From Metaphire vulgaris (lineage: Eukaryota; Annelida; Clitellata; Crassiclitellata; Megascolecidae): a DNA stretch of 64,000 bases. The stretch lies in NCBI GenBank assembly GCA_018105865.1, contig CM030832.1, positions 20,883,936 to 20,947,935 on the forward strand. Direction: 5' to 3'. The position numbers were made by a program, and so were the translations under genes. Below, one piece after another: positions 48,508-58,943 of the stretch; the stretch's first letter is position 1; every line of letters starts with the position of its first letter. The notes beneath the pieces were generated by a model. That model worked only from the letters and a program-made list of their open reading frames with translations, was not told where the DNA came from and did no database searches.

Positions 48508-48575
<68 letters not shown>
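44674..48575 (+). mobile_element. near full-length L2-like LINE, about 3.9 kb
   Basis: It interrupts the old LINE: the RT reading breaks at AGGGAAAC (44666-44673) and resumes at AAAC (48576). That leaves a short AAAC duplication, whose length is ambiguous next to the TAA tail. A 5' leader of about 540 bp precedes one EN-RT coding region. The 3' tail is (TAA)n at 48510-48577. No ORF1 was found. Because the insertion is bounded on both sides, the 5' end is probably genuine. Confidence 0.8.
45211..48353 (+). pseudogene. L2-like endonuclease-reverse transcriptase (frameshifted)
   Basis: 45211-46248: Arg-rich leader, then AP-type endonuclease with SFNVRSLNKKRDDLLEV, VLFLSETWHDAES, VVVLIYRPPRSS, GYVNIHMERND (GDxN replaced by GYVN) and LSDHRLL. 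46450-46896: linker. 46869-47534: RT with KPYRPISNLSVLSKLLERL, QSPYRQHHSTETAVLKVL and [14 protein letters not shown] (usual DLSAAFD altered to E). Frameshift, then [20 protein letters not shown] and [12 protein letters not shown] near 47525. The C-terminus is split over three frames to 48353 (TFKKHLKTEL). About five frameshifts and few stops: relatively recent but dead. Confidence 0.92.
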
Positions 48576-48578
<3 letters not shown>

Positions 48579-49120
48579 CTATATGTCATTAGCAAGGCCA
48601 ATTCTAGAATACTGTGTTCAGGCATAGAATCCATTCTTGACAAAATATATAGAGCTATTAGAAATAGTGCAAAGACGAGCAACAGAGATGGTCGACGCAT
48701 GCCATAATTGAAGTTACGAAAAACGACTTCAATATTGTGGATTGACACCATTAAAGAGGAAAAGAGGGAGGGTTTGATAGAAACATACAAAATGAAGACT
48801 GAGAAAGTAGATATGTGCCATACGATCGATTCTTAACAAAGATATATACATAGATATATACTATACACTACACTATACTATAGCACACTATAGCAGCTCA
48901 AGAGGCCACAAATACTAATTGTTTAAGCTGAGGGTGGGTCGAAGAAAGAAAAATTGGTTAGTTCAATGGTTGTGAACACATTTAAATGTTTGGACCAGGT
49001 GGGAGCGACGTTGTAGGAGTGACAGTTGAAGCAGTCAACGGATTCAATGCTTATCTCGGCTGTTGTGTTACGGTTCTTGACCAGTCGGAGCGCAAATTTA
49101 GTGATTTTGTAGGTTGACTA
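48576..49120 (+). pseudogene. old Jockey/CR1-like LINE reverse transcriptase, part 2
   Basis: Continues part 1 after the L2-like insertion: ILEYCVQA, FLTKYIELLEIVQRRATEMV (read over two frames), SYEKRLQYCGLTPLKRKR, EGLIETYKMKTEKVDM, LFKLRVGRRK and VEAVNGFNAYL. This order matches the C-terminus of Jockey/CR1-like RTs. Confidence 0.75.
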
Positions 49121-50551
49121 GTGTTGCCATTGTGAAGACTTTATGGTCAGTGAAGAAGATAAAGTCAACTTCTGCCGACGAGAAGTTGCACAACAGCTGC
49201 TTTGATCGCGCCAAACGTGCTAGGTCAACTCATACGCACGACCATTCTTCAGATTCTTAAAGTGAGATATTCACGAATAATGCAGCGGATTCTCTGCAGA
49301 TTTATTAGACGGGTAGTGCGATGTGCTTGTGGTGCACCATCCTGGCCGAGAATCAACTCGCCCACAGCGCTGGTTTTGCTTTCGGTATGCACGCTGCGTC
49401 ATCGGCCGCTTGCTGGCCGCCGGTCGGTAGTGCCAGTTTTCTACATTTCTTCACGTGTTGGAAATCCCTTCAGCTCAGGACCGCTTTTAGGCATGTGCAG
49501 GCGGTGTAGATGCACAGAGGCCCGCACAAAATAGGTGATTCCGCAAAATGGGGAAAATTTTGACGTGAATAAATGTCAAGTAGCTTATTAGGAAGGCTCG
49601 TAAGGTGCACGGCGTATAGGTGTTTATACTTTGTACATTATGCCGTTTATAATCGAACTAAGATTGTGTACATACATTATGGTACATTGTCGAATTTGCG
49701 TACACATTATTAAAATATTATGACTTATATTGTGGTTATTGGTGAAATCTTCATTACTTATTTACTAAGTTCCTTTAGTTGGGCCTTTATGTAGATTGTT
49801 CTATAATTTTGTTCATCGTCGTTGTGTACCGTTCACAAACATTCTATATTGCCTCAACATTTTCTTTCTGCGCAGGGCCTCCACTTCTTTAAATGCAGTC
49901 TTGCTTCAAGTTAGATTAACAACGGAAAAGACAAACAGAGAAGTTTCGTATTTAGCTAATGCTGCTAATGAGTTGGCAGAAAACAAATATGATGATGATG
50001 ATGACAGGCACGTAGGAAGTGGGGTGCAGGGGTGCAGCTGCACCTTTGGAACAAGTCAGTGGTTGCATCGCTGCACCCCCTGGAAGATAAGGCTGTTTTT
50101 AATTGTTTGCTTGTGACGATTTTTTTATAGAAGAAAGAGAACAGACGACCTTTTTGCTTGTCAAGGCTTTTAAAGGTGAACTTTTCTTAATTGTCACAAC
50201 TTTTTAATCTTGAGAAAATCTGCACCCCTGCTGAAAATTCGTTCTGACGTGCCTGGATAATGATAATGACGACGACGATGATGATTATGACGACGACGAT
50301 GATGACATCGCTGCAAAGTTTTATCGAGCTTGCTAAAAATTTGACCGAAATAAAAAGGGTTTGGTTTTTGTTGCTCACAGTGGTTTGTATAGCTTAAAAC
50401 TACAATTGCATTAGGCATTCGCTTCAAATTGCCATCAATAAAGTCTGCATCGTAGTCTGTTTATAGCATAGGCGAAGAAAGCGAGATGAATATTACTATT
50501 TTTACTGAGATAATTGCAATTGTCATTGCCACACCAGCCATAAATATCATG
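49121..50551. other. no recognisable gene
   Basis: Plus frames at 49202-49534 and 49796-50116 lack recognisable domains. At 50029-50233, CAGGGGTGCAG and CTGCACCCCTG face each other but lack a target duplication. GAC/GATGAT repeats lie at 50260-50307. Confidence 0.45.
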
Positions 50552-50559
50552 CTATACAC

Positions 50560-50919
50560 CAGCGGTTCTCAACCTGTGGGTCGCGACCCCGACGAGGGTC
50601 GATTGATGATTTGCTAGGGGTCGCTTAAGACCTTCTGAAATATGGGATGGTCTCTTTTCTTATGCGTCAAACTTGTTATTGTACAAAATTTCCTCGTTGG
50701 TGGTTAGTTTTAAAAAATATATAATTGTCATTCGAGGATAGAAATTGCAGACAATAGAATCAGAATGATTTCAAACATTTTAATTGTCATGGCATTATTA
50801 CTTTTAACAGTTTACAGTAGGCCTACATTATAAACGAAAATAATTTGACGGTTGGGGTCGCCACATCATGGGGAATTGAATTAAAGGGTTCGCGGCACTA
50901 TAAAGGTTGAGAACCGCTG
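50560..50919. mobile_element. hAT MITE, 360 bp (family with 13226-13581)
   Basis: An exact 8 bp target duplication CTATACAC lies at 50552-50559 and 50920-50927. The 15 bp ends CAGCGGTTCTCAACC and GGTTGAGAACCGCTG are perfect complements. Co-linear with the copy at 13226, but lacks its perfect internal palindrome. Confidence 0.96.
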
Positions 50920-51330
50920 CTATACACCCTTAAATAATTATAAATATTAAATGATGGTAGAACCGATATACTACGCATAATCATCAAATTGGACAGGTGA
51001 TTAACTCATCAGCATCCTAGCGGTTTGGTTCTGTGGTTCGCCCCTAAATGTTTGATCGAACCAGCAGGTGAACTGGTCATTCCGGTTACTAAGCAACTGA
51101 CACATTATCATCGTCTCTTCATGTAATCAACGTTTTATCTGTCATCAATGCTGCAAAACTCGCAGGTAAGTCGAACGGTTCAGTGCAGCGGTACGATTGA
51201 GGATGTCTAAATGGTAATTAAGTTAAGCCAGACTCCATCAATAACATAGTTTATACACCTGCTTCCAAACACTATTGACTAACCCTCATGCGACAGACCT
51301 ATTTCACTCATCAACGCTTAAAATGTATGG

Positions 51331-51336
<6 letters not shown>

Positions 51337-51386
<50 letters not shown>
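51337..51386. repeat. (AT)n microsatellite
   Basis: About 25 uninterrupted TA units. The flanking 50928-51640 shows no gene. Confidence 0.96.
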
Positions 51387-51388
<2 letters not shown>

Positions 51389-51639
51389 CTGACTTCATTC
51401 TCGCATCGTACATATAATATACCCATTGTATAGGTACATAATGTTAATATATAGGCCTATTAGTGTGTAGGTCTGTCACCAGCCACAATTAACTCTTTCT
51501 GACAATTTTTAAAGCTTGATACAATATTTTCTATTGTCCCTCTGCCCACCTTCGCCATTCTTATAGTTCTCCGCAGAATAACGCAGCATTCATTCACAGC
51601 AGATTTTTAAATATTTGTTGTCTTTTGGCAGTCTAACTA

Positions 51640-52265
51640 ATTTTTGGTGTACAACATATGACAGTAGGCCTAGTACAGCCCAGGCTACTGTTTGATCTGT
51701 GGTGTCGAGTGATTTTTGGAAGTCGATGAATTTCTTGTTTGTCATTTTTTATTTCTATCTTTTTCAGCTAATAGCGTAAGTACTGTTGGATTGTGCTTAC
51801 GTCTTTTCTAAATACAGATTGCTCATACAGGTGGGTCTTTAGTCTTGATGTCACAACTTACATTGATCACTATTAATCTCTTTCCCTCAAGACCAACATC
51901 TTCCGTTCCACGTTGATCTGTCAGCGTTGTTAACAATGCCTTTGACTTTGACCTTCGCCATGCTACAGCGCTATAGAAGTTGTCCAGAACAATACTCTCT
52001 CAATATGACGTAACAACGCTATTGTCCGGTAGTTTTTACAATTCGTCACACATTTCTTATGCTAAGCATAAGAACTGATTTTTTCCATTCAGATGGAACC
52101 CACCCTGCCTTCCATATTATGTTCATAATTTATGTAATTCTTCTATAAGAATTTCGCCTTCACATTTTATCATCTCTCCTGTCATCATGTCGTCTCCGGG
52201 GAGTTTATTACTATTGAGCTGTCTGATAGCCCTTTCGACTTCTTTCACAAAGTTTTAGTATCTGT
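51640..52265 (-). pseudogene. RTE-like LINE RT N-terminal fragment
   Basis: From 52265 on the minus strand: VERAIRQLNSNKLPGDD, MMTGEMIKCEGEILIEELHK, IWKAGWVPSEWKKS, SIRNVCDEL. This is the fingers region of RTE RTs. A degraded KKFIDFQKSLDT-like motif A lies near 51730. Many frameshifts. Confidence 0.72.
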
Positions 52266-52682
52266 CATAGTCTAAAGTTCTAAACATATTGTAGCAATTT
52301 GTCCATTTTGCCGTTGGATTTTGGGTCACACTTTCTATGAATGTTTTTCTGCAGTTTTAATGAAACTTGGTGTTGGAAACGATGAACTTCACGTTGAAGG
52401 GAGAACTCCATTATTTTCTCTCATCTTTCACTTCTGTGTTTCATTTAAGTATCTCGCTGCTTGGTCGCAATCAAATCTGCGCAACATCTTGAAGGTGAAT
52501 ACATCTGACCTAAACTATATATATGTTAATTTCGAATCTCGCTACGATGATTATTGGATTTCATGGGTTAGCGGCGGGCGATATTATATATATATATGCT
52601 CCAAAATCAGTATATATGTATATAATACAGTATATCCATTTATACATGATACATATAATACACTATATCTATCTAATAATAC
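52266..52682. other. unassigned
   Basis: A plus frame of 142 codons (52321-52749) is rich in TATA-derived Tyr/Ile codons and has no recognised domain. Confidence 0.45.
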
Positions 52683-53110
52683 TAATAATACAGGAAGATT
52701 TATAGAGCGCCGTAACACGGCGAAGCCCAAAGATAAAGGCGCTTTATAGGCAACAAGCTAAATTATAATTATAAGAAATCTGAAATAAGTGCGTCTTGAA
52801 CTTTCATGCAAAAGTCCCGACCGATGTGGCCTTGGTCACATCGTCCGAAGGGCATTCCACAAGAGAGAGCTCCCATGCGACTTAGATCTCTCTCCGAGTT
52901 TCACTGTCCTCAACGGAGGAGGGACATGCAGTAGGGACCGACTGCTGGATCGAAGCTGCAGGAGTCGGTGAGTCTGATCCCGTCTTCGCCCCAGAGTCGA
53001 CAAGTACTCCGGGCAGGCGGCGTCGTGCAGGGCTCGGAATATAAGCCACCACCGTTTGTATACGATTCGCTCAGACACCCTGAGCCAGTTTAGCTCATCA
53101 TGTTCTCTGT
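52683..53110 (-). pseudogene. CR1/L2-like LINE 3' fragment
   Basis: Minus strand: ELNWLRVSERIVYKRWWLIF, ALHDAACPEYLSTLGRR and VPPPLRTVKLGERSKSHG, closely parallel to the LINE at 19106. The 3' UTR has the GGCGCTCTATAAATC-type box and a short TTA tail. Confidence 0.85.
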
Positions 53111-53194
53111 CCTGGGACAGGTTCAGGGCTCCATTATTTCCATTCCTCTCTGCGTCTTGTTTCTTTTTATTTCTGCATAGGTCTTGTGACGCAT

Positions 53195-53640
53195 TGGAAG
53201 CATTGGTCTGGCCCATTGCAACATATGGAGCTGAAGCTTGGACAGTGAAAAAGGCAGATCAGAAAAGAATCACTGCTTTCGAGATGACAGCTGTCAGAAG
53301 AATGATGTCCATCAGCTGGAAAGAACATAGAACAAATGCTTAAATCATAGAAGAACTTGGGAAAAATAGGCGTCTATACTCAGTTATCAAATTTAGGAAA
53401 CTGAAATACGTTGGTCACATAGTGCGAGCAGACAATTTATGCACAACGATACTCCATGGCAGAATTAATGGCAAGAGGAAGAGAGGACGGCCTCGTAGAC
53501 GATGGACGGATGATATTGTGGAATGGACAAAACAACCAATTATCAATTGCATCAGAACTGCAAAAGACAGAGTCACGTGGAGAACCTTGTCGTCAGCCTG
53601 CATAGCCTCCGACCCTCAGCAATGAGGATGGACGATACTT
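53195..53640 (+). pseudogene. RTE-like LINE C-terminal fragment
   Basis: TYGAEAWTVKKADQKRITAF, MTAVRRMMSISWKEHRTNA, stop, KFRKLKYVGHIVRADNL, GKRKRGRPRRRWTDDIVEW and ending near ACIASDPQQ. This is the standard RTE C-terminal order. Confidence 0.88.
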
Positions 53641-53916
53641 ACCTTGTACTCTTCTCTTAGTACGTGTCCAATCCAGTTTCTCTGTCTTTTTTGATGGTGC
53701 TGATTATCGATCTTTGTTCGTCCACCATCTGTAGTACTTCATCGTTTGTTTTCTTGTCCGTCCACTTGATGGACATTCTTCTCCATATCAACATTTCGGA
53801 TGCTTCCAGCTTTTGTGTGTCCTTCTTCTGGAGAGTCCAGGTTTCTGAGGCATATAAAGTGACACTCCATACCAACGTTTTTATCAGTCTCTTCTTTAGT
53901 TCTCTATTTAGCCCTC
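53641..53916 (-). pseudogene. RTE-like LINE, downstream half (split by the Gypsy provirus)
   Basis: From 53911: LNRELKKRLIKTLVWSVTLY, ASETWTLQKKDTQKLEASEM, KWTDKKTNDEVLQMVDEQRS. The frame is exactly continuous with the right-hand half at 59214-60540 once the provirus and one CCCTC duplication are removed. Confidence 0.9.
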
Positions 53917-54186
53917 TATAGTGATGCTGTGGTCACTATCAGATTATAACGAGGTGTTAGAGTTTTAATACTTTAATAAATCAAACGTAGAAATATTTTA
54001 ACAGACAAACTGACAGAGCCGTATAAAGTTCTTCTCTCTTCACTGTCACTCTGAGCACACTAGATCATAGCTGCCTACGCTGCTGCTGCAGCTAGATGCA
54101 GCTGCCTACGCTAAGGCAGTGGCGCCATCTGGCGGTCACCCGACTGGCCACACTAGTGGTGACTCACGCTTGTAGCGGTCATCACA
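53917..54186 (-). repeat. 3' LTR of the intact Gypsy element
   Basis: On the minus strand it begins TGTGATGACCGCTACAAGCG and ends CATCACTATA. 270 bp, identical to 58944-59213. The non-canonical TATA-3' terminus, in place of CA, is fixed by the target duplication. Confidence 0.96.
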
Positions 54187-54200
54187 TTTCCCCCTCTCCT
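54187..54200 (-). promoter_or_regulatory. polypurine tract
   Basis: Minus strand AGGAGAGGGGGAAA directly upstream of the 3' LTR. Confidence 0.85.
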
Positions 54201-54300
54201 GGAAAGAAAAAAATGCTCACAGTTGCTAGCAATGTTCAGAAGGAAAATATTATTTATTTAGCTAGCACTTAGTCAGCTTAAACAAGCGTGTTCGAGGCCG

Positions 54301-57300
54301 TCACTGCACCCAGTCAGGTCCAAAGACTTTGGTGCGGCGCCTTCTCTGAGACCGGCGCGGCGGAGGTTTCGGCTCTTGCTGGCGTCCGGCATCTGCGCGA
54401 TGCGGCGGCCCTGGCTCAGCCACCGGAAACGGATAGAAAGCCATGTCATCGTCGTCGGTCTCCGAGGGTGACGGTGGTGGTGGAGAAGGAGGAGGAGGTG
54501 GAGCTTGCGGTTTTGGTTGGCGTAAGTTGCTCTTGTGCTGAAGCACTCGCCGCAAGTTCCACTTCTGACCATTCTCCAGCCAGACTGTGTTGCCAATGGC
54601 CTTCTGTACTACCATTGGTTCAGAGTATTTTGGAGCCAGTTTGTGCGCTCGGACCGGAAGTTGAATGCGAACTTGGTCACCAGCGCACACAGTACCAGGT
54701 TTAGCATGGCAGCGTCGGTTGTAGTGTGCTGCCATCTTCTCCTGCGCGAACTTCACGCGTGCAGCGACGACCGGAAGTTGGGATGATGGGGCTGACGATG
54801 ACGTCACGGCTTGCTTCAGGGAAGTTAACAGCGTTCGAAGCGGAAACTTCAGAAACAGGGACGCCGGGGAAACGCCAGTGGTGGTGTGAGGTGTCGAGCG
54901 ATATGCAGCGAGCGTCTGGCGGACAGCAGTCATGAAGTTTTGACCATCAGCCAGACCTGCACGGATTCCGTCCTTCATGCTGCGGTTCAGTCGCTCTACC
55001 GCTGCATTGCTTTGCGGTGAATAAAGCGACACTCTGGTGTGCTTGATCGCCAGTGACGTCAGGAAGTCGGTAAACTCTGACGACACGAACTGAGATCCAT
55101 TGTCGGTCACAATTTCTTCGACCAGCCCATAGCGGTCGAATAAGCTGATCAGGAAGTCTATGACGTTGGCTGACGTCACGCTTCCGCAGCACGCGACTTC
55201 CGGCCACTTCGAGTAATAGTCGGTGGCTACAATCATATATCTTTGATGGCGCGGGGCAATGACAAACTCGCCCGCTATATCTAGGGAAAGTTTCTTCCAT
55301 GGGCCGGAAGGCAGCGCAACCGGAAGTAGGGGACCGGAAGTTGGTCTCACGGACTTCCCGGAAGTAATGCAAGGGACGCAGTCCTTGACGTGGCGCTCGA
55401 CATCGGAGTCGACGCCTGGCCACCAGACGGCCTCTCTGATCTTGGCCTTCATCCGAGCTACGCCAGGGTGACCTTCATGGGCTAGGTCCAGGAGCGCCTG
55501 ACGAAGCGATGATGGTATAGCGACTCGACAACCGCGCAACAGGCAGCGGCCTCCATGTACGACCGACAGCTCTTCCTGCAGCCGGAAGTACACGCGTAGG
55601 TTGGCCGGAAGTTGTTTGTCCGACGTCGGCCAGCCTTCCGTCACGAATTGGCGGACCTGATGAAGCTCGGCGTCGGCGTCGGTGGCCTCAGCGACTTGGT
55701 CAATGGTGATGACAGCTGTCGCTAACTGTCCGAAGATTGTTTGAATGGTTTCCGACGCTTCGACTTCGTCGCTGTCGGACGAGGAAGCGGGACCGGAAGT
55801 CAGTGTCGCTGAGGTGCCTGGCGATGGAACGGAAGCTCGTTCCTCATCGTAAGACCTCGAAAGGCAATCTGCGACGACGTTAAGTCGGCCAGGCTTGTAT
55901 TCGACGTCGTAGGCGTATTGGAAAAGACGATCAGCCCAGCGGTGTAGACGCAGTGGTCTGTGTCCCGATCCTCCTGTTGTAAGGAGTGTTTTCAACGCCT
56001 GATGATCGGTGACGAGTGTAAACCGTCGTCCATAGAGGTAAAAATGCCAGTGTTCGCAAGCCCAGAGACACGAAAGGGCCTCCCTTTCGGACGATGAGTA
56101 CCGGCGTTCCGCTGGAGACAGCGTTCTCGACGCGAAGGCGACCGGAAGTTCAACTCCATTCCGGCGCTGTGCCAGCGTGGCTCCGATGGCGACCGAAGAA
56201 GCGTCGCACGTGACGACGGTGTCGCAGCTGACGTCAACATGCGCCAAAATCGGCGGTTCAGCGACTTTGCACTTTAGTAAGTCGAAGAGTTTCTGGTGCT
56301 CTTGCGTCCAGCACCAGGCGACGTCTTTCTTTAAGAGCTGACGCAGCGGGTCAGAAATGTCTGCGAATTGTGGAACGAAGCGCAAGTAATATGTGGCTGT
56401 CGACAGGAAGCGAGACAGTTGCTTTTGGTCGACTGGTGTCGGTATCCGTAGGAGCGCTTCCACGTTCGATCCAAGCGGAAGCACACCTGCAGCTGATATG
56501 CGGTGTCCGTTGAATTCCACTTCCTGTGCGCCGATGACGCACTTATCTCGGCGGACCGTGGCGTTAACGTCAGACAGGCGCTGTAAGACGAGACGCAGTC
56601 GCCGGTCGTGTTCCTCGACCGATCGGCCGTAGACGAGGATGTCGTCTAAGATAGACGTACAGCCGTCCAGTTCTTTCAGGACTGTCCGGACGACCTGGTG
56701 AAACGCTGACTGTCCTGAAGCTAGGCCGAAGGGCAGAGACCGGAAACGGAAAACGCCTACGTGAGTCACAAAGGCGGTAAGATCACGGCGGTCCTCTGCC
56801 AGCTCCAGTTGCAAATATCCCCACAATAGGTCAATTTTCGAATACACGGTGCAGCCTGCCAGTTTTTCAGTTAATTCGGACATAGTTGGCAACGGATATC
56901 GATCAGCTATGATGCACTTATTGACATCAGTGAGATTAACACACAAGCGAAGCGTACCGTCTTTCTTCTTCGCTGTGACGACATTCGACGTCCACGGGCT
57001 GGCGTCGATGCGTTCGATAATGTTTTCTTGCAAAAGTCTGTTTAATTCTGCTTCTATTGGCTCGCGTTTGGCCAACGGCGGGTGCCAAAATTTCTGACGG
57101 ACAGCTTTCACTGTCGGATCGACCGTCGGTCGATGGACGAAGCCTTTAAGCAGTCCGGGTTTCGGTTTAATCAGTACCGGAAATTGCTCCAGTGAAACGG
57201 ATGACGATGATGACGTCATCGACAGCGACGCAATGAGAGGTGCTGTCAGGTCGATACCTGCGAGACATGCACGACCTCCAAGGGCGTCAAACAGGTCGAC

Positions 57301-58671
57301 TCCCAGGATTGACGGACCCTGGACGGTGACGTAGAACCGGAAGTGCAAGAGTCGCCGGTTCCCGATCTGCACCGGAAGGAAGACTCTGCCGATGCACTGA
57401 ATCTCTGCGCCGCCATAGGCTCGTAGCGCAGTGTCTGAAGGAAGGAGGCGCTTCGGAGAGCGGACCTTCTGGAAAGTGACGTCATTCAGAATGGAGACCT
57501 TCGCGCCCAGGTCGACCAACAGCGGGACGGAAATGTCGCCTATCTGAGCTTCGACGTGGCGGAATGTTCCTGGTGCTTGACGTGGCGCTGCGATCGCTGC
57601 CACCGTGAGCACAGACGCTGACGTCACCGATGACGTAGCGGAAGTCGATGACACAGCCGACCGATCATCATGACTGGTGACCGACGCTATGACCACGTTG
57701 CTGACGTCATCAGATAGGGCAGTGTCGACGGTCTGAGTGCTGTGACGACGACGACTACTGGAACGCTGACGACGGCTTCGACTCTGATGGCGAAAACGAC
57801 GATCTGTCTGGCCCGAAATCGACACAGAGGAGCGGCAGGAAATGGCGAAGTGCCCTACCTTGCTGCAGGCACTGCAGACCTTGCCTCTGGCTGGGCAGTC
57901 GGGGTCCCTGGATGCATGTCCATGACGACCGCAGTTGGGGCACGGCGCTGTAGAAGCGGAACCGGAAGTCGATTGACCTGCTCGGTTGAACTGCCTCCGA
58001 CCGGACGGCTGTCGGCCGATCGAAGAAATCGAGGCGTCTCGAGCTCTACCAGCGATTGTGGGGGCCTCCATCTGGGCGCGCTCCAGCGTAGTCGCGAGTA
58101 GAACGAGACTGTCCAGCGTTGCTCCGTCGGGTTCCAAGAGCAGACGTTCTCGAATTCTCTGATTAAAGCAGCCCATGGCGAATTGATCTCGGACGCGTTC
58201 GTCAAACTGTTCGTCTGAGAAATTACAGAGTCGGGCCAGTTCCCTAAGCGCTGAAAGATATTGTACGAGCGAGTCGCCGGGCCTTTGGAGACACCGGTAG
58301 AAGTTTGCGCGATTAAAAATCGTACCTGATGTTCGTCCAAAGTGTTGTTTCATTCTTGCTACCGCTGCATCGTAACTTTCAGACTCCTCTGGCGCAAGCG
58401 AATAATACACCCTTTGGTCTTCAGATCCGAGAGAAGCGCGCAAAATTGCGGCTTTGCGTGGCGCAAAGTCTTGAGAATCCGGAACGCCAAGACACAGCAT
58501 CCAATCCTGAAAAGAACGGATCCATTGCGACCACGGAAGTGGCGGAGGGCCAGAGTTTTGCAGAAACGGCGGTTTGAAAGGAGTTGTCACTTGACATCTA
58601 GTCGACGAGTCGGCTTGCGGTGTCGACGAAGATGAAGAGAACATTGAAGAGGACGTCGCCGTTGTAGCCAT
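54301..58671 (-). CDS. Ty3/Gypsy Gag-Pol polyprotein, 1456 aa, uninterrupted
   Basis: Expected to yield capsid, protease, RT, RNase H and integrase for retrotransposition. Residues are approximate. Gag 1-330, with two CCHC-like knuckles near 245-285 (CPNCGRHGHASRDPDC, spaced C-x2-C-x4-H-x6-C, and CSACSKVGHFAISC, canonical). Protease near 384 reads LLVDLGAKVSILN, with Leu where Ser/Thr of the D-S/T-G triad is expected. RT 530-720 with CVNLTDVNKC, FRFRSLPFGLASGQSAF and ILDDILVYG near 674. RNase H near 823 (TCDAS, SSEREAL, VTDHQAL). Integrase: finger AHEGHPG ... CVPC, then LDIAG near 1132, VTDNGSQF near 1190 and AAVERLN near 1226; the last two acidic residues are exactly 35 apart. Gag and Pol are in one frame. 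No envelope frame. The start is the first ATG after the primer-site leader. Confidence 0.97.
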   Translation of the reverse strand: MATTATSSSMFSSSSSTPQADSSTRCQVTTPFKPPFLQNSGPPPLPWSQWIRSFQDWMLCLGVPDSQDFAPRKAAILRASLGSEDQRVYYSLAPEESESYDAAVARMKQHFGRTSGTIFNRANFYRCLQRPGDSLVQYLSALRELARLCNFSDEQFDERVRDQFAMGCFNQRIRERLLLEPDGATLDSLVLLATTLERAQMEAPTIAGRARDASISSIGRQPSGRRQFNRAGQSTSGSASTAPCPNCGRHGHASRDPDCPARGKVCSACSKVGHFAISCRSSVSISGQTDRRFRHQSRSRRQRSSSRRRHSTQTVDTALSDDVSNVVIASVTSHDDRSAVSSTSATSSVTSASVLTVAAIAAPRQAPGTFRHVEAQIGDISVPLLVDLGAKVSILNDVTFQKVRSPKRLLPSDTALRAYGGAEIQCIGRVFLPVQIGNRRLLHFRFYVTVQGPSILGVDLFDALGGRACLAGIDLTAPLIASLSMTSSSSSVSLEQFPVLIKPKPGLLKGFVHRPTVDPTVKAVRQKFWHPPLAKREPIEAELNRLLQENIIERIDASPWTSNVVTAKKKDGTLRLCVNLTDVNKCIIADRYPLPTMSELTEKLAGCTVYSKIDLLWGYLQLELAEDRRDLTAFVTHVGVFRFRSLPFGLASGQSAFHQVVRTVLKELDGCTSILDDILVYGRSVEEHDRRLRLVLQRLSDVNATVRRDKCVIGAQEVEFNGHRISAAGVLPLGSNVEALLRIPTPVDQKQLSRFLSTATYYLRFVPQFADISDPLRQLLKKDVAWCWTQEHQKLFDLLKCKVAEPPILAHVDVSCDTVVTCDASSVAIGATLAQRRNGVELPVAFASRTLSPAERRYSSSEREALSCLWACEHWHFYLYGRRFTLVTDHQALKTLLTTGGSGHRPLRLHRWADRLFQYAYDVEYKPGRLNVVADCLSRSYDEERASVPSPGTSATLTSGPASSSDSDEVEASETIQTIFGQLATAVITIDQVAEATDADAELHQVRQFVTEGWPTSDKQLPANLRVYFRLQEELSVVHGGRCLLRGCRVAIPSSLRQALLDLAHEGHPGVARMKAKIREAVWWPGVDSDVERHVKDCVPCITSGKSVRPTSGPLLPVALPSGPWKKLSLDIAGEFVIAPRHQRYMIVATDYYSKWPEVACCGSVTSANVIDFLISLFDRYGLVEEIVTDNGSQFVSSEFTDFLTSLAIKHTRVSLYSPQSNAAVERLNRSMKDGIRAGLADGQNFMTAVRQTLAAYRSTPHTTTGVSPASLFLKFPLRTLLTSLKQAVTSSSAPSSQLPVVAARVKFAQEKMAAHYNRRCHAKPGTVCAGDQVRIQLPVRAHKLAPKYSEPMVVQKAIGNTVWLENGQKWNLRRVLQHKSNLRQPKPQAPPPPPSPPPPSPSETDDDDMAFYPFPVAEPGPPHRADAGRQQEPKPPPRRSQRRRRTKVFGPDWVQ

Positions 58672-58924
58672 AATCGACGATTGATCTGGGTGAAGAAACT
58701 GTATTCACGACGGATTGAGGCGATCTCGGAAGGATCGGCGTCTCTAAAGATGGCGGATCCGCGTCGTTTCTTTGTCTCTGGCGGGAGCACAGTGGAAAAA
58801 TTCTGAAAACTCTTTGTTTCGGATGACTCAGCGCCTGCGTCCTGCGTCTGGCTCTACTGTCGTCTTTGTCTCGTCTGTTGAACGGCGTTCGATCGAGCGC
58901 AAAACCAAGGATTCGGCTTGTAGG

Positions 58925-58943
58925 GTCGAAAGTTCGTCGCCAC
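58925..58943 (-). promoter_or_regulatory. primer-binding site (tRNA unassigned)
   Basis: Minus strand GTGGCGACGAACTTTCGACC follows the 5' LTR. TGGCG fits a tRNA ending CGCCA (tRNA-Ser-like), but the remainder does not match a tRNA that I know. Confidence 0.6.

Noticed and set aside
50029..50233. Possible hAT MITE with CAGGGGTGCAG ends
   Set aside because: Short facing repeats only, and the 8 bp flanks do not match.
54288..58635. Several plus-strand open frames inside the Gypsy element
   Set aside because: Shadows of the minus-strand Gag-Pol frame with no domains of their own.
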